Origin: Legionellaceae bacterium
Lineage (GTDB): Bacteria > Pseudomonadota > Gammaproteobacteria > Legionellales > Legionellaceae
Length of the DNA: 56,704 bases
Direction of reading: 5' to 3'
Assembly: GCA_020831865.1 (NCBI GenBank)
Contig: JAFIFT010000013.1
Span: 1-56,704, forward strand
The notes under the pieces: generated by a model
Database searches by the model: none
What the model was told of the DNA's origin: nothing
The model's input: only the letters and a program-made list of their open reading frames with translations
Position numbers and translations under genes: made by a program
Part shown: positions 17,518-26,442 of the stretch, piece after piece
How positions within the stretch are numbered: position 1 is the stretch's first letter
Layout of the letters: the number at the start of each line of letters is the position of its first letter

Positions 17518-18654
17518 ATGGCACAGCAACAGCAAAGTCAAGGTGGCGGTGGAGATAATGCGATGGCACCAGTATGGATTATCATACTGTTGTTTTTTAC
17601 GGTCTTTATTATTTGGAAATTTGCACACGCCTACATTGTCGCTTTTATGTTTCAAGTCAATTTATTTGAAGCACGGCTGGTGTCGTTCTTTTATGACTCG
17701 CAAGCGCTTGCGGAAGAAATTTCCATTATGCAGACGGTCAATCCTGAAGCCGTCGGTTGGAGTGACCTCAATACGCTGACGAGAAATATTGGTAATTATA
17801 CGCGCTACCCGCTTGGCATTCTGCTGGTTGTGATGGGGGTTTGGCTCTACATGTCGAATATTACCTTGAAATTCAGGCGAGTGCATAATCTGAAAACACT
17901 ACGCACCCAGGAACAAAACAATTGGCCGGCAATCATGCCGGTTGTCAAAGAAGATCTGACCAATGTTGATATTAACGAAGGACCCTGGGCAATGGGGCAA
18001 TCACCCATTGAATTTGCCCGAAAACACGGTCTTCTCAAGAAAAATGATTTGGTGCTGGATGAGCCCATGCCCGGCCTGGAAATGACCGCGGGTATCCGGC
18101 GGGGGGATGCCAAACGTGTGTTTACCCTTCAGATTGGCCCTTATTTTCAGGATTTCAATCACTGCCCCCCCCATGTGGTCGCCCTCGCTGCCGTCTTCAT
18201 GGCACGAATTAATCGTGACAAAAAATCGGCCACGATGATTTTGGAAACCGTTGATAAAAGTTATGTGCAGGGAAAGCCAGATTTTTCCAAGGGTCGTGAG
18301 ATTGTCAAAAAATATGTACAAACAGAACTGGTTCAGGAGGTGTTGGCCAAACATGCCTATGTTCTTACGATGATGGCCTCTCTGTTGGAGAAAGCCCGTG
18401 ATGACGGGGTTGTGCCGAGCGCGGAATTTTTATGGCTCAAACCTATCGATCGTCGTTTGTGGTTTATGCTCAACTGTGTGGGGCGGCAAACGCCTTATGT
18501 GGAAGTGGGGGGACCTTTCGCCCATTGGAAAGCAGAAAAAGTGATGGGGCGGCGTTGTCTGGTACCGATGGTTGATGAAGCCACCAACGCGCTTGAAATT
18601 GCCGTCAAAGAAGTCAAGTTAAGTCCGAAAGAATTGCAGGAGTTAGAGTCATGA
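17518..18654 (+). CDS. icmP: Dot/Icm coupling-complex protein IcmP (DotM)
   Basis: IcmP/DotM is an inner-membrane component of the type IV coupling complex that recognises acidic Glu-rich effector signals. The 378-residue size fits the family. Two membrane segments are visible near residues 17-45 (PVWIIILLFFTVFIIWKFAH) and 95-115 (PLGILLVVMGVWLYMSNITL), then a large soluble domain with GPWAMGQSPIEFARKHGLL and FLWLKPIDRRLWFMLNCVGR. The stop overlaps the icmO start (ATGATG at 18651). Confidence 0.95.
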   Translation: MAQQQQSQGGGGDNAMAPVWIIILLFFTVFIIWKFAHAYIVAFMFQVNLFEARLVSFFYDSQALAEEISIMQTVNPEAVGWSDLNTLTRNIGNYTRYPLGILLVVMGVWLYMSNITLKFRRVHNLKTLRTQEQNNWPAIMPVVKEDLTNVDINEGPWAMGQSPIEFARKHGLLKKNDLVLDEPMPGLEMTAGIRRGDAKRVFTLQIGPYFQDFNHCPPHVVALAAVFMARINRDKKSATMILETVDKSYVQGKPDFSKGREIVKKYVQTELVQEVLAKHAYVLTMMASLLEKARDDGVVPSAEFLWLKPIDRRLWFMLNCVGRQTPYVEVGGPFAHWKAEKVMGRRCLVPMVDEATNALEIAVKEVKLSPKELQELES

Positions 18655-20990
18655 TGCGTGGTATTGATTCGCGGAATGAAATCGACCCGGGTCTGTTGCT
18701 CAGGGATACGCGAACGCTTACCCAAAGGATGGGGGACTTTTTTGCAGATTCGACCAATATTTGTATTGTGTTGATCATGTTGGCGGGTGTCTGTTATTAC
18801 TACCCGGAAATGGTCACGCTTTGCTTTTTAATGGGGACCTGCGCCTTTTTTTACGCCTATACCCGCCCGCAAACCCTGCCCTTTCGCTTGCCACAAATTT
18901 CCAGAGCCAAAGATTATAATGATTTGAAACCGGGTATTAAATTGCCCAATCTGGCGCGAGGCATCGCTTATTTTGGCAATGACCGCAACACCAATGAAGA
19001 GCTTTGGTTTACCAATGATGATATGCGAACGCACGTTCTGATTTTTGGTTCAACCGGTAGTGGTAAAACCGAAGCTCTGGTCTCGCTGGCCTATAATGCG
19101 TTGGTACAGGCCAGTGGTTTTATTTATGTGGATGGTAAGGGGGATAACTCACTCTATGCCAAAGTGTTCTCCATGGTTCGCAGTATGGGGCGAGAAGATG
19201 ATTTACTGCTGATCAATTTTATGACCGGTGCCCGTGATATTGTCGGTCCCCAGGAAAAGCGTTTGTCCAATACACTGAACCCCTTTTGTCAGGGTTCATC
19301 GAGTATGTTAACCCAATTGGTTGTCAGCCTGATGGGGTCGTCCGGACAGTCTTCCGATGGGGATATGTGGAAAGGACGCGCCATCAGTTTCGTGGAAGCG
19401 CTCATGAAACTACTGGTATACATGCGTGATGATGGTGCTATTTTGCTGGATGCCAATACTATCCGTAATTATTTTGATCTGGCTCGTCTGGAGTCGATCG
19501 TGATCGATAAAGTCTTTCCCCGCGACGAGCAGGAAAGTATCAGTCTCGATAGGGTGCCGAAATTGGTGACCGATCCGTTGCGCAACTATGTCTTTAACTT
19601 GCCGGGGTATAACAAAGAGAAAAAGGGCAAGCAGGTATCCCAGGTGCTGGAACAGCATGGATTTATTACTATGCAGCTGGTGCGGGTTTTTTCTTCACTG
19701 GCTGATACCTACGGTCATATTATTCGTACCAATCTGGCGGAGGTTGATTTTAAAGATGTGGTCTTAAACCGCCGAATTCTGGTGGTATTATTGCCGGCGC
19801 TGGAAAAATCACCGGATGAATTATCCAATCTTGGCAAAGTGATAGTGTCTTCCTTAAAAGCAATGATGGCCGCTGGTCTTGGGGATGAAGTGGAAGGCGA
19901 TTATCGTGATGTGATTGAACGCAAACCAACGACCGCGCCAACACCCTTTATGTGTATTCTTGACGAGTACGGCTACTATGCCGTGCAGGGTTTTGCTGTG
20001 GTGCCTGCCCAGGCGCGCTCCCTTGGCTTTTCCGCTATTTTTGCCGGCCAGGACTTACCCGCTTTTCAGAAGGCATCCAAAGAAGAAGCTGCCTCTATTG
20101 GGGCTAACACCAATATTAAAATCTGTATGAAGCTGGAAGATCCGGTCGATACTTGGGATTTCTTTACCAAAACTGCCGGCGAGGCCTATGTGACCAAAGT
20201 AGACTCGTTTCAAACCAAAGAAACCAGTATGTCTAATGCGTATATGGATACCAAAAGCTCTTCTTTTGAAAAGCGTGCGCGTATTGATCTGCTGGATTTG
20301 AAGGAGCAGACCGAAGGGGAGGCGCACATTTTCTTCAAGTCTAAAATCGTACGTGCCAAGATGTTCTATGCGAATCCCGCACCGGTCAAGAAACTGAAAA
20401 TCAATCAGTTTCTTAAAATAGAATCGCCGCCGGATGAGTATCTGGTACGCCTGCAAAACCAATTAACCGATTTCAGAACATTACTGGAATCAGGTGATTT
20501 CAGCGTGCAGCAGGCGGCGGAAAGTGAAGAAATTACCTTAATCACACAAAAACTCTCTGAGCAAGTAGCCGCTGATCCTATTGAATGCGCCGTCAATGCT
20601 TTGATTGCCTACCATGCTCATAATGAGCCAGAACCTGCTGAGGAATTGATCTCCAAAGTGGATGACGGGGTCCTGACCATTTTCACCGATTTACAGCAGC
20701 CGCCGGATGCGCCCAAGCTGTTAGTTGAGGATAGCGACCGCTTTAAACAAGCGCTACTGGATATTAATATTACCCGTGATATCTTTGCTAGAATAGAACA
20801 TTTGCTTGGCGAGAAAGAGCGCTATGCTCAATCCATAGCGAATGAGTTGATTCAAGATTTTCAAAATGCAACGACCTATCCACCCGAGGAGCGTGATGAT
20901 CTCGACAGCCCCGCTTTCGCTGACGTTATTGCAGAACTTTGCAGCAATATTACTACGGAACGTCAAAGGAGCGAGACAGCCATTGAGTAA
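18651..20990 (+). CDS. icmO: Dot/Icm type IV coupling ATPase IcmO (DotL)
   Basis: IcmO/DotL is the VirD4/TraG-like ATPase that delivers effectors to the Dot/Icm channel. The 779-residue length is close to that of the L. pneumophila protein. Two N-terminal membrane segments (about 35-70) precede Walker A GSTGSGKT at residues 133-140 and Walker B FMCILDEYGYY. The C-terminal 200 residues are acidic and helical, the region known in Legionella to bind IcmS, IcmW and LvgA. It is translationally coupled to icmP. Confidence 0.96.
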   Translation: MMRGIDSRNEIDPGLLLRDTRTLTQRMGDFFADSTNICIVLIMLAGVCYYYPEMVTLCFLMGTCAFFYAYTRPQTLPFRLPQISRAKDYNDLKPGIKLPNLARGIAYFGNDRNTNEELWFTNDDMRTHVLIFGSTGSGKTEALVSLAYNALVQASGFIYVDGKGDNSLYAKVFSMVRSMGREDDLLLINFMTGARDIVGPQEKRLSNTLNPFCQGSSSMLTQLVVSLMGSSGQSSDGDMWKGRAISFVEALMKLLVYMRDDGAILLDANTIRNYFDLARLESIVIDKVFPRDEQESISLDRVPKLVTDPLRNYVFNLPGYNKEKKGKQVSQVLEQHGFITMQLVRVFSSLADTYGHIIRTNLAEVDFKDVVLNRRILVVLLPALEKSPDELSNLGKVIVSSLKAMMAAGLGDEVEGDYRDVIERKPTTAPTPFMCILDEYGYYAVQGFAVVPAQARSLGFSAIFAGQDLPAFQKASKEEAASIGANTNIKICMKLEDPVDTWDFFTKTAGEAYVTKVDSFQTKETSMSNAYMDTKSSSFEKRARIDLLDLKEQTEGEAHIFFKSKIVRAKMFYANPAPVKKLKINQFLKIESPPDEYLVRLQNQLTDFRTLLESGDFSVQQAAESEEITLITQKLSEQVAADPIECAVNALIAYHAHNEPEPAEELISKVDDGVLTIFTDLQQPPDAPKLLVEDSDRFKQALLDINITRDIFARIEHLLGEKERYAQSIANELIQDFQNATTYPPEERDDLDSPAFADVIAELCSNITTERQRSETAIE

Positions 20991-21054
20991 ATGGAACAAT
21001 TTTCTTTGGTGTACTATAGTTACAGCAGACCCCTTCCTTTTATGAGCTCAAAAA

Positions 21055-21453
21055 ATGAACTATCATTCTGTCATTAAAATCGGTAGACGCCACGCTGGCT
21101 ATTTTGGGATGTTTCTTGTGGCCTTGTTATTCCTCAGCCCCGTTCATGCGGCTGATACCGCCGGCGCTCTGGCGGATAATGTCATTGACTCCTTCTCGAG
21201 TTTAACCCGTCTTATCACAGCGGGCTCTTATTTAGCCGGGTTAGGCTTTTCGGTGGGAGCCATTATGAAGTTCAAGCAGCATAAAGATAATCCAACCCAA
21301 ATTCCGATTGGTACGCCTATTGCCCTGGTGTTTATTGCTGCGGCATTACTGTTTCTTCCCTCTATTCTGGGGATCACCGGCTCTACCCTGTTTGGCGGGG
21401 ATGGTGGCATTACGGCAGGGCCAACCGGAACCATACCGATGACGCTGCCCTAA
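21055..21453 (+). CDS. icmD: Dot/Icm protein IcmD (DotP)
   Basis: This 132-residue small membrane protein has an N-terminal signal-like segment ending in PVHAADT and a second hydrophobic region. The hallmark KFKQHKDNPTQIPIGTPIAL is shared by IcmD/DotP and, more loosely, by IcmC/DotE and DotV; length favours IcmD. The start ATG 21055 has no strong ribosome-binding site. In L. pneumophila, icmN (lphA) and further icm genes come after icmO, so the placement of icmD here is a rearrangement. The next gene is on the opposite strand, so the cluster ends here. Confidence 0.85.
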   Translation: MNYHSVIKIGRRHAGYFGMFLVALLFLSPVHAADTAGALADNVIDSFSSLTRLITAGSYLAGLGFSVGAIMKFKQHKDNPTQIPIGTPIALVFIAAALLFLPSILGITGSTLFGGDGGITAGPTGTIPMTLP

Positions 21454-21482
21454 TAAGGGTGGCGGTTGAGCCGGGGTTGGGT

Positions 21483-22115
21483 TTATTTGCGTTGGCTACG
21501 TTTAATACTGTGTGCGTAATCAAATTTGGGCATTTCTATGTGGAAAAATATTGCCAGCAGACGGGTGGTGAAGATCACCAGCAGAGTGATGAGCACCCCA
21601 ATATTATGCGGAACATGAAAATAGCCCAGTACAATAAATAATATCGACCCACCCAGTGCGATGACGGCATAGAGTTCCTTGCGCAACACCAAGGGAATAT
21701 CATTACAGAGAATGTCGCGCAGCATGCCGCCGCTGATGCCTGTGACCATCCCTGAAATAATCGCGACACTAATCGGGAATCCGGCCGTTAAGATTTTCTG
21801 GGTGCCAATAATCACAAAGGCGGCCAGACCCAAGGCATCAAGAATCAAAAACACCTTCATGATTCGGATCAGTGAGTGTGCGACAAAGATGGTGAGTAAG
21901 GCAAAGGCTGTGGTGTAGAGCAAATATTCCGGATGGGCAATCCAGGTCATGGGATGGGTATCAAACAATATATCACGCATGGTTCCGCCGCCCAAAGCGG
22001 TGATACAGGCAATCATGATTACACCAAAAAAATCCATTTTTTTGCGCCCCGCCGCTATGGCGCCAGTAATCGCTTCGACGCAAATACCAAGAATAAAAAG
22101 ATATTCTAATATCAT
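21483..22115 (-). CDS. TRIC-family (YadS/YicG-like, UPF0126) membrane channel
   Basis: This 210-residue protein has seven hydrophobic segments and two internally similar halves. Each half carries the UPF0126/TRIC glycine motif: ALGGGTMRDILFD near residue 42 and GISGGMLRDILCND near residue 128. TRIC proteins form trimeric monovalent-cation channels; some bacterial members are implicated in small-molecule transport. It converges on icmD with a 29-bp gap and seems unrelated to secretion. Confidence 0.9.
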   Translation of the reverse strand: MILEYLFILGICVEAITGAIAAGRKKMDFFGVIMIACITALGGGTMRDILFDTHPMTWIAHPEYLLYTTAFALLTIFVAHSLIRIMKVFLILDALGLAAFVIIGTQKILTAGFPISVAIISGMVTGISGGMLRDILCNDIPLVLRKELYAVIALGGSILFIVLGYFHVPHNIGVLITLLVIFTTRLLAIFFHIEMPKFDYAHSIKRSQRK

Positions 22116-22222
22116 GATAGCCAGATGTTCTGAAAAAAGACAATGATATCATCATTTGACAAGTTGATGAAATAGGTCAAATGCATTAATCTGATCCCCT
22201 GCGCTATTATATTGGAGGGGTC

Positions 22223-22597
22223 ATGGGGAAACAAGCGGAGCCAGCTGCCCGTTTAATTGATATTATCGATGACGATATGCGAAATAATATCAATGGCTTG
22301 CATCAAAAATTAGGTGAGTTGAAAGCGGATATTGATGAGAAGTTGCGCAACAGCATGCCAGAGGCCTCTTGTGAGGACAAAAACAGAGCGTCCTTGCAAA
22401 AATTGGGCAGGGAGGTTGAGTGCACACTGGCAAATCTCGCTAAATTAATGAATGTAAGTATACAAGAGGATATGGATGCCGCTATTTTTCTGGCCATGAA
22501 TCGTCAGAGCATTGCTGAGTTGGCGAATATATTGGAGAGCAATCTGGAACATATTATTAACATTAAGCATAAGATTGATCATTCACCTGGCGGATGA
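22223..22597 (+). CDS. Unknown 124-residue helical protein
   Basis: No family recognised. The product is soluble and nearly all helical, with heptad-like Leu/Ile spacing (NNINGLHQKLGELKADIDEK, then LGREVECTLANLAKLMNVS), suggesting a coiled coil. GGAGG lies 6 bp before ATG 22223, so the start is well supported. Size and helical character fit a small effector or an accessory protein, but nothing specific points there. A large inverted repeat follows it. Confidence 0.55.
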   Translation: MGKQAEPAARLIDIIDDDMRNNINGLHQKLGELKADIDEKLRNSMPEASCEDKNRASLQKLGREVECTLANLAKLMNVSIQEDMDAAIFLAMNRQSIAELANILESNLEHIINIKHKIDHSPGG

Positions 22598-22627
22598 GCC
22601 GTCGTGTGGGCTCAGCTACTATTCCTG

Positions 22628-22708
22628 GACTTTAGCCATTTTTATAAAAATGATAAATAGTTCGCAAAGACGGCACTTTTTTGCAGCATCTTAAAAATGG
22701 CTAAAGTC
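22628..22708. repeat. 17-bp perfect inverted repeat with 47-bp spacer
   Basis: GACTTTAGCCATTTTTA (22628-22644) recurs as its exact reverse complement at 22692-22708. The whole 81-bp unit lies between the helical-protein gene and the regulator gene at 22863. It could be a MITE-like element, a long-range terminator or a structured RNA. The A/T-rich inner ends give possible U-runs on both strands. Confidence 0.65.
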
Positions 22709-22803
22709 GAGTATTCAGCGCCGTAAAAAACAACTGTTACTTTCCTTTCTCAATGTATACTTGTAAGTGAAGTGAGGATTGGTAGTGAAAAAAAATTCGT
22801 TTG

Positions 22804-22819
22804 AAGCTTTATAAAGCTT
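22804..22819. promoter_or_regulatory. 16-bp perfect palindrome, candidate autoregulatory operator
   Basis: AAGCTTTATAAAGCTT is a perfect palindrome 44 bp before the start of the HTH regulator gene. A TATAAT box sits at 22838-22843, so the palindrome would cover the -35 region of that promoter. This is where a repressor of the adjacent regulator-sensor-MFS operon could bind. Confidence 0.5.
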
Positions 22820-22862
22820 TTGTTACAATCTTGATGATATAATAAACAGACTTGGCTTCTCT

Positions 22863-23336
22863 ATGGAAAAAGTGGATCTCACCAAACAGTTTGCCTGTCG
22901 TTTAAAAGACGCAATGATTGCCGCAGGATTGCATTCTGGTCGCTCCACCTCCGGAGTATGTATTCATAAATTGGTTGAAATCACTGGCTATTCGATGCAA
23001 ATCTGTCGAAAATATCTGCGCGGAGAGGCCATTCCCGAGCCAACCAAGCTGGTGATCATCGCCCGACACTTGCAGGTCTCGCCTGGCTGGCTTTTGTTTG
23101 GTGATGCCCATAATGACAGCCCTTTTTCTGGTGAAAAAATCACAATCAGCAGAAAATTACTGCAGCATATTTTCATGCGTGCCGGAACACTATATAATTC
23201 AGCCGTTGATGAGCGGGAGATTGTGGATTTTCTTCTGGAGCTGATAAACGATATCAGCCAGATTAATGCTTCAGAGGAACAATCCAAAAAAATCATTGAA
23301 TTGGCATTCTCTTCGGTGCATCACTTTAGTCGCTAA
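22863..23336 (+). CDS. XRE-like HTH regulator of regulator-sensor-MFS module (core copy)
   Basis: This 157-residue protein has an N-terminal lambda-repressor-like HTH domain. The pattern CIHKLVEITGYSMQICRKYL is followed by RGEAIPEPTKLVIIARHLQV and SPGWLLFGD. The C-terminal half (residues 85-157) is helical and ends with SEEQSKKIIELAFSSVHHF; it may dimerise or sense a signal. It is clearly paralogous to the ICE gene at 35950-36441. It is followed by a small sensor-like gene and an MFS transporter, probably one operon. The palindrome at 22804 is a candidate operator. Confidence 0.8.
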   Translation: MEKVDLTKQFACRLKDAMIAAGLHSGRSTSGVCIHKLVEITGYSMQICRKYLRGEAIPEPTKLVIIARHLQVSPGWLLFGDAHNDSPFSGEKITISRKLLQHIFMRAGTLYNSAVDEREIVDFLLELINDISQINASEEQSKKIIELAFSSVHHFSR

Positions 23337-23366
23337 TGTATGGAAAGTGAATAATAAGAAGTACGA

Positions 23367-23930
23367 ATGGAAATATTAACTCAGGATGTAAGATTGCACC
23401 CGCAATATCTGGATGCGCTTTTTGCTTGTAAACGTCAGGTTTCAGGTATTTTTCGTGATATTATCGGGCTGTATGACATTCATCATATGGCACTCAGCCG
23501 GATTGATGCGCAAGGGAGGCTGTTGAGTTTCTCTGCCACCCCGGCCATAGAGTTTAACCTGTTTAACAGCCCATTGTGGCGCTTTGACGGCAGTTACCAA
23601 CCGGCCTGGTTCCGGGAGCTTGGCCAAAGTCGCTGGGAGGATATCTATGCCCCGGAGCGCTATGACGAGTTATACTATTTGAAACAAACCAAACATGCCT
23701 TGCAGACTACACAGTCTCTGGCGGCAAAACTTGCTGAAAACCACTTTGTTTTTTCCTTTGCTTCCCGGGATGCCTTACCTGCAACGCAAGCGCTCTTTGC
23801 CAGCCGGACTGAAGAGCTGTACAAAATCGGCCAGTATGTCCTTAACCTCCTCTTACCCTTCTTTGAACGATTGGACGCTACTGCTGAACCCACGACCTCA
23901 GGACACAAAACCTATGAAATATCAAACTAA
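23367..23930 (+). CDS. Unknown sensor-like protein of the regulator-sensor-MFS module (core copy)
   Basis: This 187-residue cytoplasmic protein is paralogous to the ICE gene at 36456-37052. Shared landmarks are a central strand (ALSRIDAQGRLLSFSATPAI), LWRFDGSYQP, a Trp-Asp/Tyr-Pro segment (RWEDIYAPERYDELYYLKQT) and a late VFSFASRD. The alternation of strands and aromatic residues suggests a PAS- or autoinducer-binding-like fold with no output domain, but I could not assign a family. The 3' end overlaps the MFS gene by 17 bp, indicating coupling. Confidence 0.65.
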   Translation: MEILTQDVRLHPQYLDALFACKRQVSGIFRDIIGLYDIHHMALSRIDAQGRLLSFSATPAIEFNLFNSPLWRFDGSYQPAWFRELGQSRWEDIYAPERYDELYYLKQTKHALQTTQSLAAKLAENHFVFSFASRDALPATQALFASRTEELYKIGQYVLNLLLPFFERLDATAEPTTSGHKTYEISN

Positions 23931-25248
23931 GGCCATTCTGGGTGGCCTGATGGGAAATATGGTGGAAGCCTACGATGTGGCCATCTGTTATTATCTGGCG
24001 ATTGAATTAAATCAATACCTGATGGGGAATGATGGCAGCAAACCCACACTGATTTTATTCATTGTCTTTCTGGGCTATCTGGCGAAGCCTGTCGGCGCTT
24101 TCCTTTTAGGCCTGCTGTCAGATATGTATGGGCGAAAAAACGTTCTGGCGCTGTCGGTGCTCATTATGGGAGCGGCGACAACGGGTATTGGCTTGATTCC
24201 AACATACCAGTCGATTGGCTTAGCTTCGGCCGGACTGTTATTGCTCTTACGGATGATCCAAAGTATGGCGCTGGGCTCTGAGTTTTTGAATTCGGCGTCC
24301 TTTTTGGTAGAAAGCGGCGCTCCGGAGCGTCGCGGTTTCCGGGGCTGCTGGTCATCTGTTGGCGTCAAGGCCGGTTATTTTTTTGCCTGCCTGGTGGTGG
24401 AGCTGCTGCATTATTTCGGTACGCTACAGCCGGACTATGACTGGTTGTGGCGAATGGCGTTTCTATTGGCAGCCCTGACCAGCCTGGTCGGTTTTTATGT
24501 GCGCTATACTATGCCAGAAAGTCTGGCTTATGTTCTATACTATGCTCATCGTGAGAAGCCCACGACCAAAAGTATCTATCGGCAGTCAATACGGTTTATC
24601 AAGCAATATCCTTTTATGTGCAATTATGCTTTTTTCGCCAGCTTTTTAGCCGTAGGGACCGGTTTTTTCTTTTATCTCTACATTCCTCTGCATGCAGCTG
24701 AATATTCGGGACTCAGCCGAGTTTTTATTATCCGCTCCACAGCGGTTTCCCTGTTATTTGTGAGCGTTTTGATTCCACTCTTTGGCTATTGGTCGGATTA
24801 TAGTGATCGTTTGCGGATGCTGGGTATGGCCAGTATTGGACTGTTTCTGTGTTCATTGCCTTTTATGATGGCGATTAATTCTGGTAGTGCCTGGGCCTTT
24901 TGTGGCCTGCAATTACTGATTTCTATTCCCTGCGCGTGTTATTATTCGGTCTCCTCGGTGTTATTGACTGAGCTTTTTCCCCTGCAAATTCGGTGTACGG
25001 CTTTATCTATTATTTTTTCGCTGGCTGCCAGTCTTGCTTCTGGCGTTCCACCCTTGTTAGCCAATTGGCTGGTTGACACAACACAGCAATTAAATGCACC
25101 AGCAGTGATTATGATGCTTATGGCTGGCGCGGTGCTACTGAATGTGTTTTATTTGGCGCGTTATTATCGTGTTGGTCCCAATAGCTACGCTATTACCAGT
25201 GTGCAGGATGAGCAATCTCTGCTGCCAGTGGAGTACCAGCAGCCTTGA
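23914..25248 (+). CDS. MFS transporter of the MHS (metabolite:H+ symporter) type (core copy)
   Basis: This 444-residue transporter from ATG 23914, inside the end of the preceding gene, has an AGGA ribosome-binding site. An upstream in-frame start would overlap that gene by over 200 bp and is rejected. About twelve membrane helices are visible. The MHS-type N-terminus (GGLMGNMVEAYDVAICYY) and the loop LGLLSDMYGRKNVLALSVL resemble ProP/KgtP-class symporters for osmolytes or organic acids. The substrate is unknown. It is paralogous to the ICE transporter at 37548-38828. Confidence 0.85.
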   Translation: MKYQTKAILGGLMGNMVEAYDVAICYYLAIELNQYLMGNDGSKPTLILFIVFLGYLAKPVGAFLLGLLSDMYGRKNVLALSVLIMGAATTGIGLIPTYQSIGLASAGLLLLLRMIQSMALGSEFLNSASFLVESGAPERRGFRGCWSSVGVKAGYFFACLVVELLHYFGTLQPDYDWLWRMAFLLAALTSLVGFYVRYTMPESLAYVLYYAHREKPTTKSIYRQSIRFIKQYPFMCNYAFFASFLAVGTGFFFYLYIPLHAAEYSGLSRVFIIRSTAVSLLFVSVLIPLFGYWSDYSDRLRMLGMASIGLFLCSLPFMMAINSGSAWAFCGLQLLISIPCACYYSVSSVLLTELFPLQIRCTALSIIFSLAASLASGVPPLLANWLVDTTQQLNAPAVIMMLMAGAVLLNVFYLARYYRVGPNSYAITSVQDEQSLLPVEYQQP

Positions 25249-25258
25249 CTGAGCAGAC

Positions 25259-26074
25259 TTAAGCCTGGCATCCCGGGCAATAAAAGCTGTTACGGCCCGC
25301 TATTTTTTGCGCTACGATGAGATGCTCGCATTGCAGACAGACTTGCTGGTTTCGGCCATAGACTGCCAGAGCAGTGCTGAAATAACCGGGTTTTCCCTCC
25401 GCGCTCAAAAAATCTTTCAGGCTTGTTCCCCCGGCTTCAATGGCCTGCAAAAGCACATTTTTGATAGCATAGACCAGGCGCTCACACTCGGTTTCAGACA
25501 GGCTGCCGGCCGGGCGATCGGGGCGAATCGCGGCGAAATACAGGCTTTCACTGGCATAAATATTCCCGATGCCTACCACGATTCGTTGATCCATGATGAG
25601 CGTTTTGATCGAGCTTTTTCGCTGGTGGCAGTGCTGGTGCAGATAGTGGGCATTAAAATCAGCATGCAAGGGCTCGAGTCCCAAGCGGTGTAATAACGGG
25701 TGTAGATGAGGATCGCGCTCACAGTATTGCCACAGGCCAAAGCGCCTGGGGTCATGATAACGTAAGATTTGTTGGCTAGCGAAGCTCATATCAATATGAT
25801 CATGTTTATGTGCTTTTTGCATCCGGGGCAGGATGCGTAAATGACCGCTCATACCGAGGTGAATAATGAGGCTACCTTGCGTGAGCCGGAGGATAATATA
25901 TTTGGCACGTCGTTCAATTTGTACAATACTTTGCTGTCTTAACACACTGCTCAGGTTCTCTGGTATGGGCAGGCGCAGTTTCGGCTGGTATACATCACAG
26001 CTTATGATTTTCTGTCCCAGCAGGCTGGCACTGATACCACGACAGGTGGTTTCGACTTCCGGTAATTCAGGCAC
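25259..26074 (-). CDS. mutM: Formamidopyrimidine-DNA glycosylase
   Basis: MutM/Fpg removes 8-oxoguanine and ring-opened purines and nicks the DNA. The 271-residue protein begins MPELPEVETTCRG, with the catalytic Pro and Glu directly after Met. It has the Asn/Arg region (VVGIGNIYASESLYFAAIRP), the conserved GGTSLKDF and a C-terminal four-Cys zinc finger (CLQCEH, then YCPGCQA). It is preceded on the same strand by a small membrane protein gene overlapping by one base. Confidence 0.95.
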   Translation of the reverse strand: MPELPEVETTCRGISASLLGQKIISCDVYQPKLRLPIPENLSSVLRQQSIVQIERRAKYIILRLTQGSLIIHLGMSGHLRILPRMQKAHKHDHIDMSFASQQILRYHDPRRFGLWQYCERDPHLHPLLHRLGLEPLHADFNAHYLHQHCHQRKSSIKTLIMDQRIVVGIGNIYASESLYFAAIRPDRPAGSLSETECERLVYAIKNVLLQAIEAGGTSLKDFLSAEGKPGYFSTALAVYGRNQQVCLQCEHLIVAQKIAGRNSFYCPGCQA

Positions 26075-26304
26075 TATTTCGGGTCATCGTGTTCGATAGT
26101 TCTACCCGAACGGCTTTTGGTACTCTTTTTGGCAGAAAACAGGTTGATGAGCCAGGCAATGGCGCCCAGGACACCGCCAATCACGATTCCCCAGAGAAGA
26201 ATGTATGAAAAAAAGCTAAACAGGGCTATAATAAAGGCAATAGCAATCCCGATGACCACAAAGGGTAGGACGGATTCCAAAAATTGTCGAAGTTTATCGT
26301 TCAT
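26074..26304 (-). CDS. Small two-helix membrane protein upstream of mutM
   Basis: This 76-residue protein has two adjacent hydrophobic segments (PFVVIGIAIAFIIALFSFF, then LWGIVIGGVLGAIAWLINLF) and a basic, hydrophilic tail (KKSTKSRSGRTIEHDDPK). No family assigned. The stop overlaps the mutM start, so the two are co-transcribed. The pairing may be positional rather than functional. Confidence 0.65.
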   Translation of the reverse strand: MNDKLRQFLESVLPFVVIGIAIAFIIALFSFFSYILLWGIVIGGVLGAIAWLINLFSAKKSTKSRSGRTIEHDDPK

Positions 26305-26442
26305 TATCGAGCCTCTTTGTTTCTCTTATTGATTATGGACTAAAGCGTGGGATCATGCAATTTGTGTTGCTGAAATTGCATGTCTATTTTTGTGTAGCTG
26401 TGGTATGATAATTGCGCTATCTTAATACAAATGAGGTGTGTC

